64,000 nt of DNA from positions 744,001-808,000 of the forward strand of contig NZ_BSOT01000005.1 of the NCBI RefSeq assembly GCF_030160655.1, written 5' to 3'. How positions within the stretch are numbered: the stretch's first letter is position 1; each line of letters starts with the position of its first letter. Origin of the DNA: Agaribacter marinus. GTDB lineage: Bacteria > Pseudomonadota > Gammaproteobacteria > Enterobacterales > Alteromonadaceae. The translations under genes were made by a program, and so were the position numbers. The notes under the pieces were generated by a model that saw nothing but the letters and a program-made list of their open reading frames with translations, had not been told where the DNA came from and did not search any database. Below are positions 54,150-62,346 of this stretch, in pieces.

Positions 54150-55802
54150 TTAAGCCTTTTGGTCTTGAATATCTGAATTTATAAGCGCGTTATTATCTAC
54201 GTTGCTATCTGCTTTAGTATCTGCTTTGTTATTGGCGTTTTTACTAGCCTTTGATAACTTACGAGTCATCATAAAGGTCAACACACCAAATGATAATAGA
54301 GCTACGTCAGTTATTCCCGCCGCCCATTGTTTGTTAAACAACATGGAAATAAGATTGTCGCCGGTAAGTATGATATTTAAAAACGGAGTAACGGTTAATA
54401 CGCCAGCAATTGCGAAGCAAATATACGTCGCAGCGGTCTTAATTCGTTTAGATATAAAAGCGAAAACGATACTAAAAAGCCACACAGAAAAGAATACTAT
54501 GCCAAAGTTAAACGCTGTATTTGCAGTAAAGCTTAAGCTATTTAAAATTAATTGCGTCGGAAATAATAAAGAACAAGCAAGCACGACGCCACCACACGTG
54601 CCTATAACTAAACGATTAAACCGCGCATAAGTGCTTTTTGGGTAGGTGGGCGACGCAGATTTTTGACCACGTTCAATCCACAACATCATGCCACTTAGCG
54701 GAAGCAATGCCGTACTTAACCCCAAAATAGCCCAAATAAGCTTCACAAAAGCCCCGCCAAAATTACCAAAATGTAAGGGAAACATTAAATCTAAAACAGC
54801 AGTAGAAAACCCACCTACTTTTCCAAATTGGCCGAATGCTTCAGTAAACGCTCCTGACCCCCCCTGATATTGAAATATCTGACGGGCGACCGCTTCGCTC
54901 CCGACAGCGCTAATATAAATCACGGCATTCTCATCATTGTAGCCATATATTGTTACCACTTCAGGAGTCATGTCACTATCGTATGCATAGATATGCTCAA
55001 GCGCAGGCGCAATTTTAGTGGGCATAAAGATCTCTGCTAAGACTGGTTCTGGCGTGGTTGTAAAGGTTTCAATGAGCTTTTCTTGATCACCATTGAAACT
55101 AACAAATGCCGCCGCTGGAATTAACAACACTGTTGCCAAGCCTAAAAAGGCGCCAGAAAACGCAATAACACCGTTAAAAATCATTCCCCAAACGCCAAAT
55201 AATTTGTGACTGTCCGCTAGCGTAATATCGAACGTTTTTTTGAATCGAAAAGTAAACAACTGTTTCAGCTTTTGTCGGTGAATAATAAAACCAGTGACAA
55301 TAGACGCCATAAGCGTGAGACCCAACAAGCCAGTCAATAGCAAACCAACGGGCCTACCAAGGTGTAAGTCGGCATGAAAGTCCACAATAAAGTCAGCAAT
55401 GTCTGTTTTGTTACCAGAAAAAACCGTTTGAGTATCCCCTTCTTTCTTAGCAATCAGTTCAAGGGTGTCATTATCAAACGTTAATAAGACTGCCTGCTGG
55501 GCTTCATGGTTTTCAAAAAACAAGGTAAGGTTTGGAAAAGAACGCGCACCAGGAAGAAAAATCAGAATTTCTTCTCTATACGCAGCGGGTAAAACTGCCG
55601 CCTGCTCTGCGACTAACCGTTCAATTGCGTTTTTATCTATGTTGATTTCGCCGCGTATTTCAGGATTCGCCCAAATCTTGATTTCGGGTCGCCCAAACAC
55701 TGACAGTGCGCCGGTAAATGCAATTACAAACAACAAAATCCCTGTAATTAGCCCTACCCAACTGTGGATAAAATAGAGCTTTTTGATATCGATACTCTTC
55801 AT
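54150..55802 (-). CDS. PepSY-TM family ferric-reductase-like membrane protein
   Basis: The 550-residue protein begins KLYFIHSWVGLITGILLFVIAFTGALSVF (TM1, HSW), followed by a periplasmic PepSY domain (residues 35-150). Next comes FHADLHLGRPVGLLLTGLLGLTLMASIVTGF, ADSHKLFGVWGMIFNGVIAFSGAFLGL, LHFGNFGGAFVKLIWAILGLS and three to four extra C-terminal helices. The His pairs resemble heme sites. It probably reduces Fe3+ from imported siderophores. The C-terminal tail is rich in Asn/Asp/Ala and likely disordered. It is in an operon with small membrane genes on both sides, behind a Fur box. Confidence 0.82.
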   Translation of the reverse strand: MKSIDIKKLYFIHSWVGLITGILLFVIAFTGALSVFGRPEIKIWANPEIRGEINIDKNAIERLVAEQAAVLPAAYREEILIFLPGARSFPNLTLFFENHEAQQAVLLTFDNDTLELIAKKEGDTQTVFSGNKTDIADFIVDFHADLHLGRPVGLLLTGLLGLTLMASIVTGFIIHRQKLKQLFTFRFKKTFDITLADSHKLFGVWGMIFNGVIAFSGAFLGLATVLLIPAAAFVSFNGDQEKLIETFTTTPEPVLAEIFMPTKIAPALEHIYAYDSDMTPEVVTIYGYNDENAVIYISAVGSEAVARQIFQYQGGSGAFTEAFGQFGKVGGFSTAVLDLMFPLHFGNFGGAFVKLIWAILGLSTALLPLSGMMLWIERGQKSASPTYPKSTYARFNRLVIGTCGGVVLACSLLFPTQLILNSLSFTANTAFNFGIVFFSVWLFSIVFAFISKRIKTAATYICFAIAGVLTVTPFLNIILTGDNLISMLFNKQWAAGITDVALLSFGVLTFMMTRKLSKASKNANNKADTKADSNVDNNALINSDIQDQKA

Positions 55803-55884
55803 TTCTACCTCTTCATTTCCATATATAAATTTTGTTGTTCATAATCACTATCATGGCGTTCAGAACGTGTATTGACCGACGCTA

Positions 55885-56169
55885 CTAAGTTAGCGCCAAA
55901 TAAGACAGAACTGCATGACTGAATAGTAATACAGTCAATACGGCCCATGCATGCCAGCTCTTTTTTGCCATATAGCTGTATATGAATAAGCCGACCCAAA
56001 TAAACGAAAATAGAAATATTGGTAAACCAATTTTGTCGCTCATTGGCAAAGGCAAATACGTTGTCATACCAGGAATCATTACTGTCGCTGTAATTAACGA
56101 CATTAATATTGCCGCGAAATGCCGAGATTTCGTGCTTGAAAATGTATATTTTTTTGATGTGTTGCTCAT
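55885..56169 (-). CDS. Small DUF3649-like membrane protein
   Basis: The 94-residue protein shows SRHFAAILMSLITATVM, MSDKIGLPIFLFSFIWVGLFIYSYMAKKSWHAW and a last helix VLLFSHAVLSYL. The AA...LP...W...AW pattern fits DUF3649, which accompanies TonB receptors and PepSY proteins. It is first in the three-gene minus-strand operon behind the Fur box at 56233. A different frame (55805-56380) is open here but gives no recognisable protein. Confidence 0.6.
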   Translation of the reverse strand: MSNTSKKYTFSSTKSRHFAAILMSLITATVMIPGMTTYLPLPMSDKIGLPIFLFSFIWVGLFIYSYMAKKSWHAWAVLTVLLFSHAVLSYLALT

Positions 56170-56232
56170 TGAGGCTTCTCGTTATTATAGCGTGACGTAA
56201 ACTACTGCAAAACACACTAGAAGTAAATATAA

Positions 56233-56251
56233 TTGATAATGAGAATGGTTC
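56233..56251. promoter_or_regulatory. Fur box between the DUF3649-like and DUF6746-like genes
   Basis: TTGATAATGAGAATGGTTC at 56233-56251 has the GATAAT-G-A-GAAT core of Fur sites. It lies in the divergent region, so it may control both directions. Confidence 0.65.
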
Positions 56252-56307
56252 GTAATAATATAAAAATATAATATTACCCACAAAAATTATTAAAAAAGGA
56301 ATTACCC

Positions 56308-56709
56308 ATGAAGAAATTACAAACACTAATAACAACGGCATTTGCGCTTGGGCTATCAATGTCAGTATTGAATCTTGCAACCGCAGATGAAAAATATAAT
56401 CACTTCCCGTCTCTGGCTGCGCCGGATTTAAAAACAGCCTTATGTAATTTAAGTCAGTACAACAGCAAGTTGAGTGACATCACGTCCAAAAACGAATTAT
56501 CTACAGAAGATATGCTTAAAGTACATGAACTCACCTATACCCTAGAGAATGCCTTAATTCAGCTTACAAAAGACCTAGAAACAATGGCGGTAGAGCTAGA
56601 AAAAGTACACAAAGCATCTGAACGCTTAGACCAACAAACGATAAAAACATCTGGTGAAAAATACGCATCGGCAATGCAACAAGTGTTTGCGCAAACTAAG
56701 TGTAATTAG
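56308..56709 (+). CDS. Exported helical protein, DUF6746-like
   Basis: The 133-residue protein has a signal peptide (ITTAFALGLSMSVLNLATA). The mature part is an amphipathic helical bundle (MLKVHELTYTLENALIQLTKDLETMAVELEKVHKASERL) with two Cys (LCNL near 45, and the last residues KCN). It is divergent from an iron operon and behind a Fur box, so it may be iron-regulated. The function is unknown; the family name is a guess from pattern. Confidence 0.5.
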   Translation: MKKLQTLITTAFALGLSMSVLNLATADEKYNHFPSLAAPDLKTALCNLSQYNSKLSDITSKNELSTEDMLKVHELTYTLENALIQLTKDLETMAVELEKVHKASERLDQQTIKTSGEKYASAMQQVFAQTKCN

Positions 56710-56881
56710 TCGAGTGCTTACTAATATATTGTTTTTAACGATGACAACTGTTCAAAAATAAAGCAAAAGTATTTTGAACTTTGTGCGATATAAGGCTATA
56801 CCCTTCTTACTGAGGTTAGTTAGTATCGCCAATCATACCGCGATTACCTCTTATTAATGCGTTACTAAGAGTAAACGATGG

Positions 56882-58420
56882 ATGAAACATTTTTGTGACT
56901 TGATTAGCAGTTGTATTGGTGAAAAAACGCCAAACTATGCTGCGTTAAACCTCCCTTTAGTAAACGAGAGTGCTAATTTGGCATGCCAACTGGCTCTCTC
57001 ACAATGCGATGCAAAATCGGCAATGGTCATAGTACTCATTAATGATCAGACGTATTTTTTATCGACAAATAAAACATCTGCGTCTTCAATAGCCCTTCCA
57101 GAAACGCTCAAACGCCTTGAATCACAAGTTAAAGCATTAAACACAGCCTCTAGTTACTCTTTTGCTAAACACATTGTTATACAAGGGAGTCCAACCACAG
57201 TCGCCATGCCAATCGGCTTTGGTGACATAAAATGTAAAACACTATTAGTCTTAGAGCTCTACGAAGCACCTCAGGAATCAACCGCCTTGGAAATGTCGCT
57301 AGAGTTCATTTGTAATGGCTTTGTATCCACCGTTAAAAACAGAGCATTGCTCACTGAACAACAACAAATACAGGAATTACATCAGCTGATTTTAAAACAC
57401 AATCGTGATTGGATTTTTGTTAAGGACAGAGATTTTAAGTTAGTTTACGTGAATCAAGCGTTTTTAAACCTGTACCCAAAAGAGAAGCATGACCGAATTA
57501 TTGGTTTTACCACATTAGAAGAATATGAACAAAAAGATATTGACCTGTTTTTGGCACAAGACAAAGTGGCATTTGAGCATGGCTATAGCCACGTTCAAGA
57601 AGACATTACCATGCCAGACGGTAGTCAACGTAAAATAGAAACAACTAAACGACGATTTACAGATGAAAGTGGCGCCGAATATATCCTTTGTATTGCGCAC
57701 GACATTACCGAACAGCAGCAACTGATTGAGGGCTTAAAAAAGGCAAATGCTGAATTAGATGAATTTGCCAATATTGCATCGCATGATTTAAAGGCGCCAT
57801 TGAATGCAATTCAGCGCTTGTTGCAATGGATTGAAAAGGATTGCGAAAATATTTTACCTGAAAGCGCTAAAACAAATTTCTCAATGGTGATGCAACGTGC
57901 AGAAAGAATGAAGCGTCTACTCAACGATATGTTACGGTATGCCCGCCTGGGCCGCGATGCAGAAACACTTGAAAACTGTGATTTTGAAACGTTTTTGAAT
58001 GATGCGCTAGAATTTACAGATGGCTCAAAGAAGATTGAACTGACAGCCAACTCCGGCTCCATTTTAGCGCCCCCCACATCATTAAAAACCGTATTGGTAA
58101 ATTTGGTGTCAAATGCCGTTAAACATAACGATAAACAAATATGTGTATTAGATGCACATGTTAGCGAAACTAGGCATTACTACAAAATAACTATTGAGGA
58201 CAATGGCCCTGGTATTGCTGAAAAATATCACACACGAATATTCAAACTATTTCAAACACTTAAAACAAGAGATGACATGGAAGGCAGCGGTGTTGGTTTA
58301 TCGCTTGTTTCAAAAATTTTAATGCAATTAGGTGGAGATATCAGCGTGGAATCGGACGGTAAACTGGGGACTAAATTCGTTATCAAATGGCCTAAACAAT
58401 CTAAGAATGAGGATAAGTAA
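56882..58420 (+). CDS. PAS-domain sensor histidine kinase
   Basis: The 512-residue soluble protein (no TM) has an N-terminal GAF-like region (1-160), a helix linker, and a PAS domain at about 170-280 (DWIFVKDRDFKLVYVNQAFL, EDITMPDGSQRKIETTKR). HisKA follows (FANIASHDLKAPLNAIQRL), then HATPase (LVNLVSNAVKHNDK, EDNGPGIAEKYHTRIF, GSGVGLSLV). It is the phytochrome-type kinase subgroup often paired with Rcp1-like regulators, and such a gene follows with a 1 bp overlap. The signal is unknown. Confidence 0.85.
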   Translation: MKHFCDLISSCIGEKTPNYAALNLPLVNESANLACQLALSQCDAKSAMVIVLINDQTYFLSTNKTSASSIALPETLKRLESQVKALNTASSYSFAKHIVIQGSPTTVAMPIGFGDIKCKTLLVLELYEAPQESTALEMSLEFICNGFVSTVKNRALLTEQQQIQELHQLILKHNRDWIFVKDRDFKLVYVNQAFLNLYPKEKHDRIIGFTTLEEYEQKDIDLFLAQDKVAFEHGYSHVQEDITMPDGSQRKIETTKRRFTDESGAEYILCIAHDITEQQQLIEGLKKANAELDEFANIASHDLKAPLNAIQRLLQWIEKDCENILPESAKTNFSMVMQRAERMKRLLNDMLRYARLGRDAETLENCDFETFLNDALEFTDGSKKIELTANSGSILAPPTSLKTVLVNLVSNAVKHNDKQICVLDAHVSETRHYYKITIEDNGPGIAEKYHTRIFKLFQTLKTRDDMEGSGVGLSLVSKILMQLGGDISVESDGKLGTKFVIKWPKQSKNEDK

Positions 58421-58842
58421 TGTTATCGAAACCGCCACAAATATTTGTTATCGAAGACGACGATGTTGATTTTAGATTATTAGTGCATGCATTTCATACG
58501 CAAAAGCTCATTAATCCTGTCGTTAGAGCAAAGGACGGTGAAGACGCGATAGATATGTTAAGCAATATTGCCAAAAATGGTCCATTTATTATTCTACTTG
58601 ATTTAAACATGCCGCGTATGAATGGCCATGAATTTCTTCATGAGCTGCGCAAACACCCAAAGTATGCAAAAACAGTAGTATTTGTCTTAACGACATCTGC
58701 TGACCGAGATGATATTGAAGAAAGTTTCGATCATCATGTGGCAGGTTATTTTCTCAAGGACGACGCGGGCGAGAGTATTAATCAGGTGGTAGACGTGATT
58801 AATGGATACTGGCAAATCGTACTATTGCCTGAGGTAAAGTAA
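58420..58842 (+). CDS. Single-domain Rcp1-like response regulator
   Basis: The 140-residue protein is a receiver domain only: IFVIEDDDVDFRLL, phospho-Asp in IILLDLNMPRMNG, TTSADRDDIEESF and Lys in YFLKDD. This type dimerises like Rcp1 and relays phosphate from the kinase encoded just upstream (TAATG junction). The next gene, a receiver-GGDEF-EAL protein, starts 1 bp later, forming a three-gene signalling operon. Confidence 0.88.
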   Translation: MLSKPPQIFVIEDDDVDFRLLVHAFHTQKLINPVVRAKDGEDAIDMLSNIAKNGPFIILLDLNMPRMNGHEFLHELRKHPKYAKTVVFVLTTSADRDDIEESFDHHVAGYFLKDDAGESINQVVDVINGYWQIVLLPEVK

Positions 58843-58843
58843 G

Positions 58844-60544
58844 GTGCGCATATTAGTTGTAGACGATGACCAAATCGACAGAATGGTTACGCGCAGAGTA
58901 CTTACTTGTGATAGCCAGTATCGTGAAATATTTGAAGTTGAGTCTGTCCAACAAGCCTTAGATGTAATCAATAGAGAAACATTTGATATTATTTTGCTCG
59001 ACTATCGGATGCCTGAAGCTGATGGAATCGAGCTATTGATTGAATTGCGCTCTCGAGACGAACTTGGTGGTACCGCTATTGTTATTGTAAGTGCATCAGA
59101 AGAAACTGACTTAGCCATTAACTGTATTGAGGCTGGCGCGCAAGACTTTATTTCCAAATCGGATCTAAATCCAACGGTATTGAGCAAGGCCATAGTGCAT
59201 GCGCATAAACGTTTTGAACTAGATAAAAAGATGCATAACAGCTATCTAGAAACTAAACGATTAGCAGAACGAGATCCCCTTACAGGCTTATCGAATAGGT
59301 ATCACTTCGATGAAACACTGAAGGTTATGATCACAAATAACAAGCGAATGTCTGCCAGTGTTGCATTGTTAGCGATAGATTTAGACAACTTTAAACATGT
59401 AAATGACACACTAGGTCATGCTGCGGGTGATGAATTGTTAGTTCAAGTTGTCAACCGCATTAATGACTGTTTGCGCACCAATGAAGGTTTTGCTCGCTTA
59501 GGTGGCGATGAATTTGCCATCGTATTAGGCAGTATATCTTCAAGTATGGATGTGTCTTCAATTGGTACTCGAATTTTAGAGCAATTTAAACAACCATTTT
59601 CTATTACCAACACTGAAGTCTATACTTCTGCGAGTATCGGCGCGGCACTTGTACCAGCGGATGCGCTTGATTCAGCAAATCTTCAAAAATGCGCAGATAT
59701 CGCGATGTATAGAGCAAAACAAAGCGGCAAAAATAAGTTGTGTTTTTACGAGCAAAAATTTCAAGACGAATTTAATCAAAATTTTGTAATTCAGACAGCG
59801 TTACGCTCGCTAAAATTTTCAAACTATTTTACCTTGGTATATCAACCTATTTATGAGTTGGCAACTCAATCAATTTCAGGGTTTGAAGCACTTATTCGTT
59901 GGCCTAAAGACCAGGGTGCACACTATTCCCCAGATATATTCATTCCCGTTGCAGAGCAAGTAGGTATGATAGATAAAATTGGGACTTGGGTTATCCATAC
60001 AGCAATTAAACAATTGTCAACGTGGCACAAAACGCTCGACTCATCATTTAACATGTCTATCAATATTTCACCTATTCAGTTAATCAATTCCAATTTACTA
60101 GAAATCCTGAAAAATGAATCTGACAAATATGGCATTGCCCCAAACCGCATTATTTTGGAAATCACCGAAACAGCTTTGGTTAAAAATGCAAAAAAAGTAA
60201 ATTCAACACTTAAGGCCTTAAGTGATGCCGGTTTTTTGATTGCGCTTGATGACTTTGGTACGGGTTTCTCATCAATATCACACTTAATCGAATACCCAAT
60301 CAATATTGTAAAATTAGATAAATCAATGCAAGACCATCACAACATTCAGAGTAAAAAATACAAGATTTTAAAAGGCTTAGGTAAAATGTTAAACGAACTC
60401 GACTTCACCGTTGTTGCAGAAGGTATTGAAGAGGCACAACAACTCGAAGTATGCAAAGGTTTACCAATTGATCGCGTGCAAGGTTATTACTTTTCAATAC
60501 CGCTGCCGGCAACAGACATCGAGACATTTTTTGAATCCGTTTAA
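58844..60544 (+). CDS. Response regulator with GGDEF and EAL domains
   Basis: The 566-residue protein has a GTG start behind GAGG. Receiver residues 1-120 contain LVVDDDQID and phospho-Asp in ILLDYRMPEADG. The GGDEF domain has an intact RLGGDEFAIVL (cyclase), and the EAL domain has intact GFEALIRW plus DDFGTGFSS and KLDKS. It could both make and break c-di-GMP; receiver phosphorylation by the upstream kinase likely switches the balance. Confidence 0.9.
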   Translation: MRILVVDDDQIDRMVTRRVLTCDSQYREIFEVESVQQALDVINRETFDIILLDYRMPEADGIELLIELRSRDELGGTAIVIVSASEETDLAINCIEAGAQDFISKSDLNPTVLSKAIVHAHKRFELDKKMHNSYLETKRLAERDPLTGLSNRYHFDETLKVMITNNKRMSASVALLAIDLDNFKHVNDTLGHAAGDELLVQVVNRINDCLRTNEGFARLGGDEFAIVLGSISSSMDVSSIGTRILEQFKQPFSITNTEVYTSASIGAALVPADALDSANLQKCADIAMYRAKQSGKNKLCFYEQKFQDEFNQNFVIQTALRSLKFSNYFTLVYQPIYELATQSISGFEALIRWPKDQGAHYSPDIFIPVAEQVGMIDKIGTWVIHTAIKQLSTWHKTLDSSFNMSINISPIQLINSNLLEILKNESDKYGIAPNRIILEITETALVKNAKKVNSTLKALSDAGFLIALDDFGTGFSSISHLIEYPINIVKLDKSMQDHHNIQSKKYKILKGLGKMLNELDFTVVAEGIEEAQQLEVCKGLPIDRVQGYYFSIPLPATDIETFFESV

Positions 60545-60576
60545 TTGTTCAAACAACAACATTCCAGCTACAGACG

Positions 60577-62346
60577 TTAAGTAAAGTTCTTTTGAAATAC
60601 CGTTTCAAACTCTTTTGCAGGTACAGGCCGCGCAAAATAAAACCCTTGAATTAATGTAGGGCTATCTTTACAAATCATACTCACACTATCTAGTTGTTCT
60701 TTTGTCTCTACACCTTCAACAATAATATTTAAATTGAGGGCGTTAGCTAAGGCCGATATGGCACCAACTATCGCTTTATCTTCTTCTTTAGAAGAGATAT
60801 CTGTGACAAACGAGCGGTCAATTTTCAAGGCATCAATAGGGAATCGTTTTAGATAGTTCAAGGAAGAGTAGCCGGTGCCAAAATCGTCAATAGATAACTT
60901 AACGCCAAGGGCTTTAATCTCTTTCAGTCGAATGATATTGTCTTCAGCATTCCCCATCACGATACTTTCGGTCAATTCGATTTCTAACAACTCAGGGTCA
61001 ACATTAGTCTCTAGTATGATCTGCTTCAAGCGTTTCACAAAATTCACTTGATTCACTTGCCTACCCGACACGTTCACAGAAATACTTACGCCTTTGCCAA
61101 ATATCGTTTGCCATTTCACTATTTGTAAACAAGCGACGCGTATGACCCAGTAGCCAATATCAACAATTAGCCCTGTGTCTTCCGCTATTGGAATAAACTC
61201 CCCCGGCGAAATCAAACCAAACTCTTCATGGTGCAAGCGAATTAAAGCCTCAGCGCCAACGGCTCGCCCGCAACCTGCATCAACTTTTGCTTGGTAATAC
61301 AATTCAAAATTATCTTTTTGAAGCGACTCCCGCATATACTCTTCAAGCTTAAGTCGATTTAAACACCTGTCGCTTAAATCATGTGAATGTAGTTTAAAAC
61401 AATTTTTTCCGCTCGATTTTGCGGTATACATGGCAGCATCTGCATTTTTAAGCAATGTTTCAGCGTCCTCGCCGTCAAACGGATAAATAGCAATCCCAAT
61501 ACTTGCTGTTACGACCAGGCTGTATTGGTCAATGATTATTGGCTCACTTAATTTTGCGTTAATGCGTTTTGCTATTTCTACAATACTGGCATCTTCACCG
61601 CAATCATTAAGTAAAATAGTAAATTCATCGCCGCCTAAACGTGCGACCTGAGGCTCATTATCAACTAAACTGCCGCGGGTAATAATGTCCCCTTCCCTAA
61701 AGTGCTTATTTAGTCGACTAGACACTTCTTTCAGAACAGAGTCGCCGTATGTGAAGCCCAAGGTTTCATTTATTCGTTTAAAACTATCGATATCAATAAA
61801 CATGACCGCGAGTTTATGTTCGGCACGTTTTGCAATACCAATAAATGTCTGAATTTGTTTTTTAATATATTGTCGATTGGGTAATTCAGTGAGCGGGTCA
61901 AAATAGGCTAAATAACGTAATTCTTCTTCACTGTCTTTGAGGCTTTTTTGTATATCAAAAGACCGCAGCATATATTTAATACGGTGCTTTATCAGCGGCC
62001 ATTTTATCGGTTTTGGTAAAAAGTCAGTGGCTCCGACTGAATACGCTTGTTCAATAGATTCGTGATCATCAGAGCCAGTGATCATAAGCACAGGAGTGTC
62101 TTTCCCTAACTTTGTGCTCCTTATTCGCTTACAAACGCCATAACCATCGATTTTTGGCATGTTAACGTCTAGTAATACGATATCAGGTGAAAATTCATTA
62201 TATAAGGATACGGCTTGCTCGCCATCCGCCGCTTGAATAGTTTCATAGCCTTGCGATTTAAGCGTTTCAGACATGAGTAAAAGATGCGTTTTATCGTCAT
62301 CACAAATTAAAATTAATTTGTTGCTCGCTACCAAATTACTCATCAT
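60577..62346 (-). CDS. Response regulator with GGDEF and EAL domains (convergent)
   Basis: The 589-residue protein has a receiver with LICDDDKTHLL, IVLLDVNMPKIDGYG and Lys in DFLPKPI. GGDEF (RLGGDEFTILL) and EAL (GAEALIRL, DDFGTGYSS, ALKIDRSF) are intact. It starts ATG ATG at 62346 and overlaps the stop of the hybrid kinase at 62336 by 11 bp. It is therefore probably an output of that kinase through the HPt domain. It converges with the gene ending at 60544, so this block has two c-di-GMP units end to end. Confidence 0.9.
   Translation of the reverse strand: MMSNLVASNKLILICDDDKTHLLLMSETLKSQGYETIQAADGEQAVSLYNEFSPDIVLLDVNMPKIDGYGVCKRIRSTKLGKDTPVLMITGSDDHESIEQAYSVGATDFLPKPIKWPLIKHRIKYMLRSFDIQKSLKDSEEELRYLAYFDPLTELPNRQYIKKQIQTFIGIAKRAEHKLAVMFIDIDSFKRINETLGFTYGDSVLKEVSSRLNKHFREGDIITRGSLVDNEPQVARLGGDEFTILLNDCGEDASIVEIAKRINAKLSEPIIIDQYSLVVTASIGIAIYPFDGEDAETLLKNADAAMYTAKSSGKNCFKLHSHDLSDRCLNRLKLEEYMRESLQKDNFELYYQAKVDAGCGRAVGAEALIRLHHEEFGLISPGEFIPIAEDTGLIVDIGYWVIRVACLQIVKWQTIFGKGVSISVNVSGRQVNQVNFVKRLKQIILETNVDPELLEIELTESIVMGNAEDNIIRLKEIKALGVKLSIDDFGTGYSSLNYLKRFPIDALKIDRSFVTDISSKEEDKAIVGAISALANALNLNIIVEGVETKEQLDSVSMICKDSPTLIQGFYFARPVPAKEFETVFQKNFT

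Noticed and set aside
55805-56380. A 191-codon open frame on the minus strand overlapping the small DUF3649-like gene.
   Set aside because: The translation has no clean domain or helix pattern and covers the Fur box and promoter; the alternative 94-residue frame (55885-56169) gives a sensible membrane protein.
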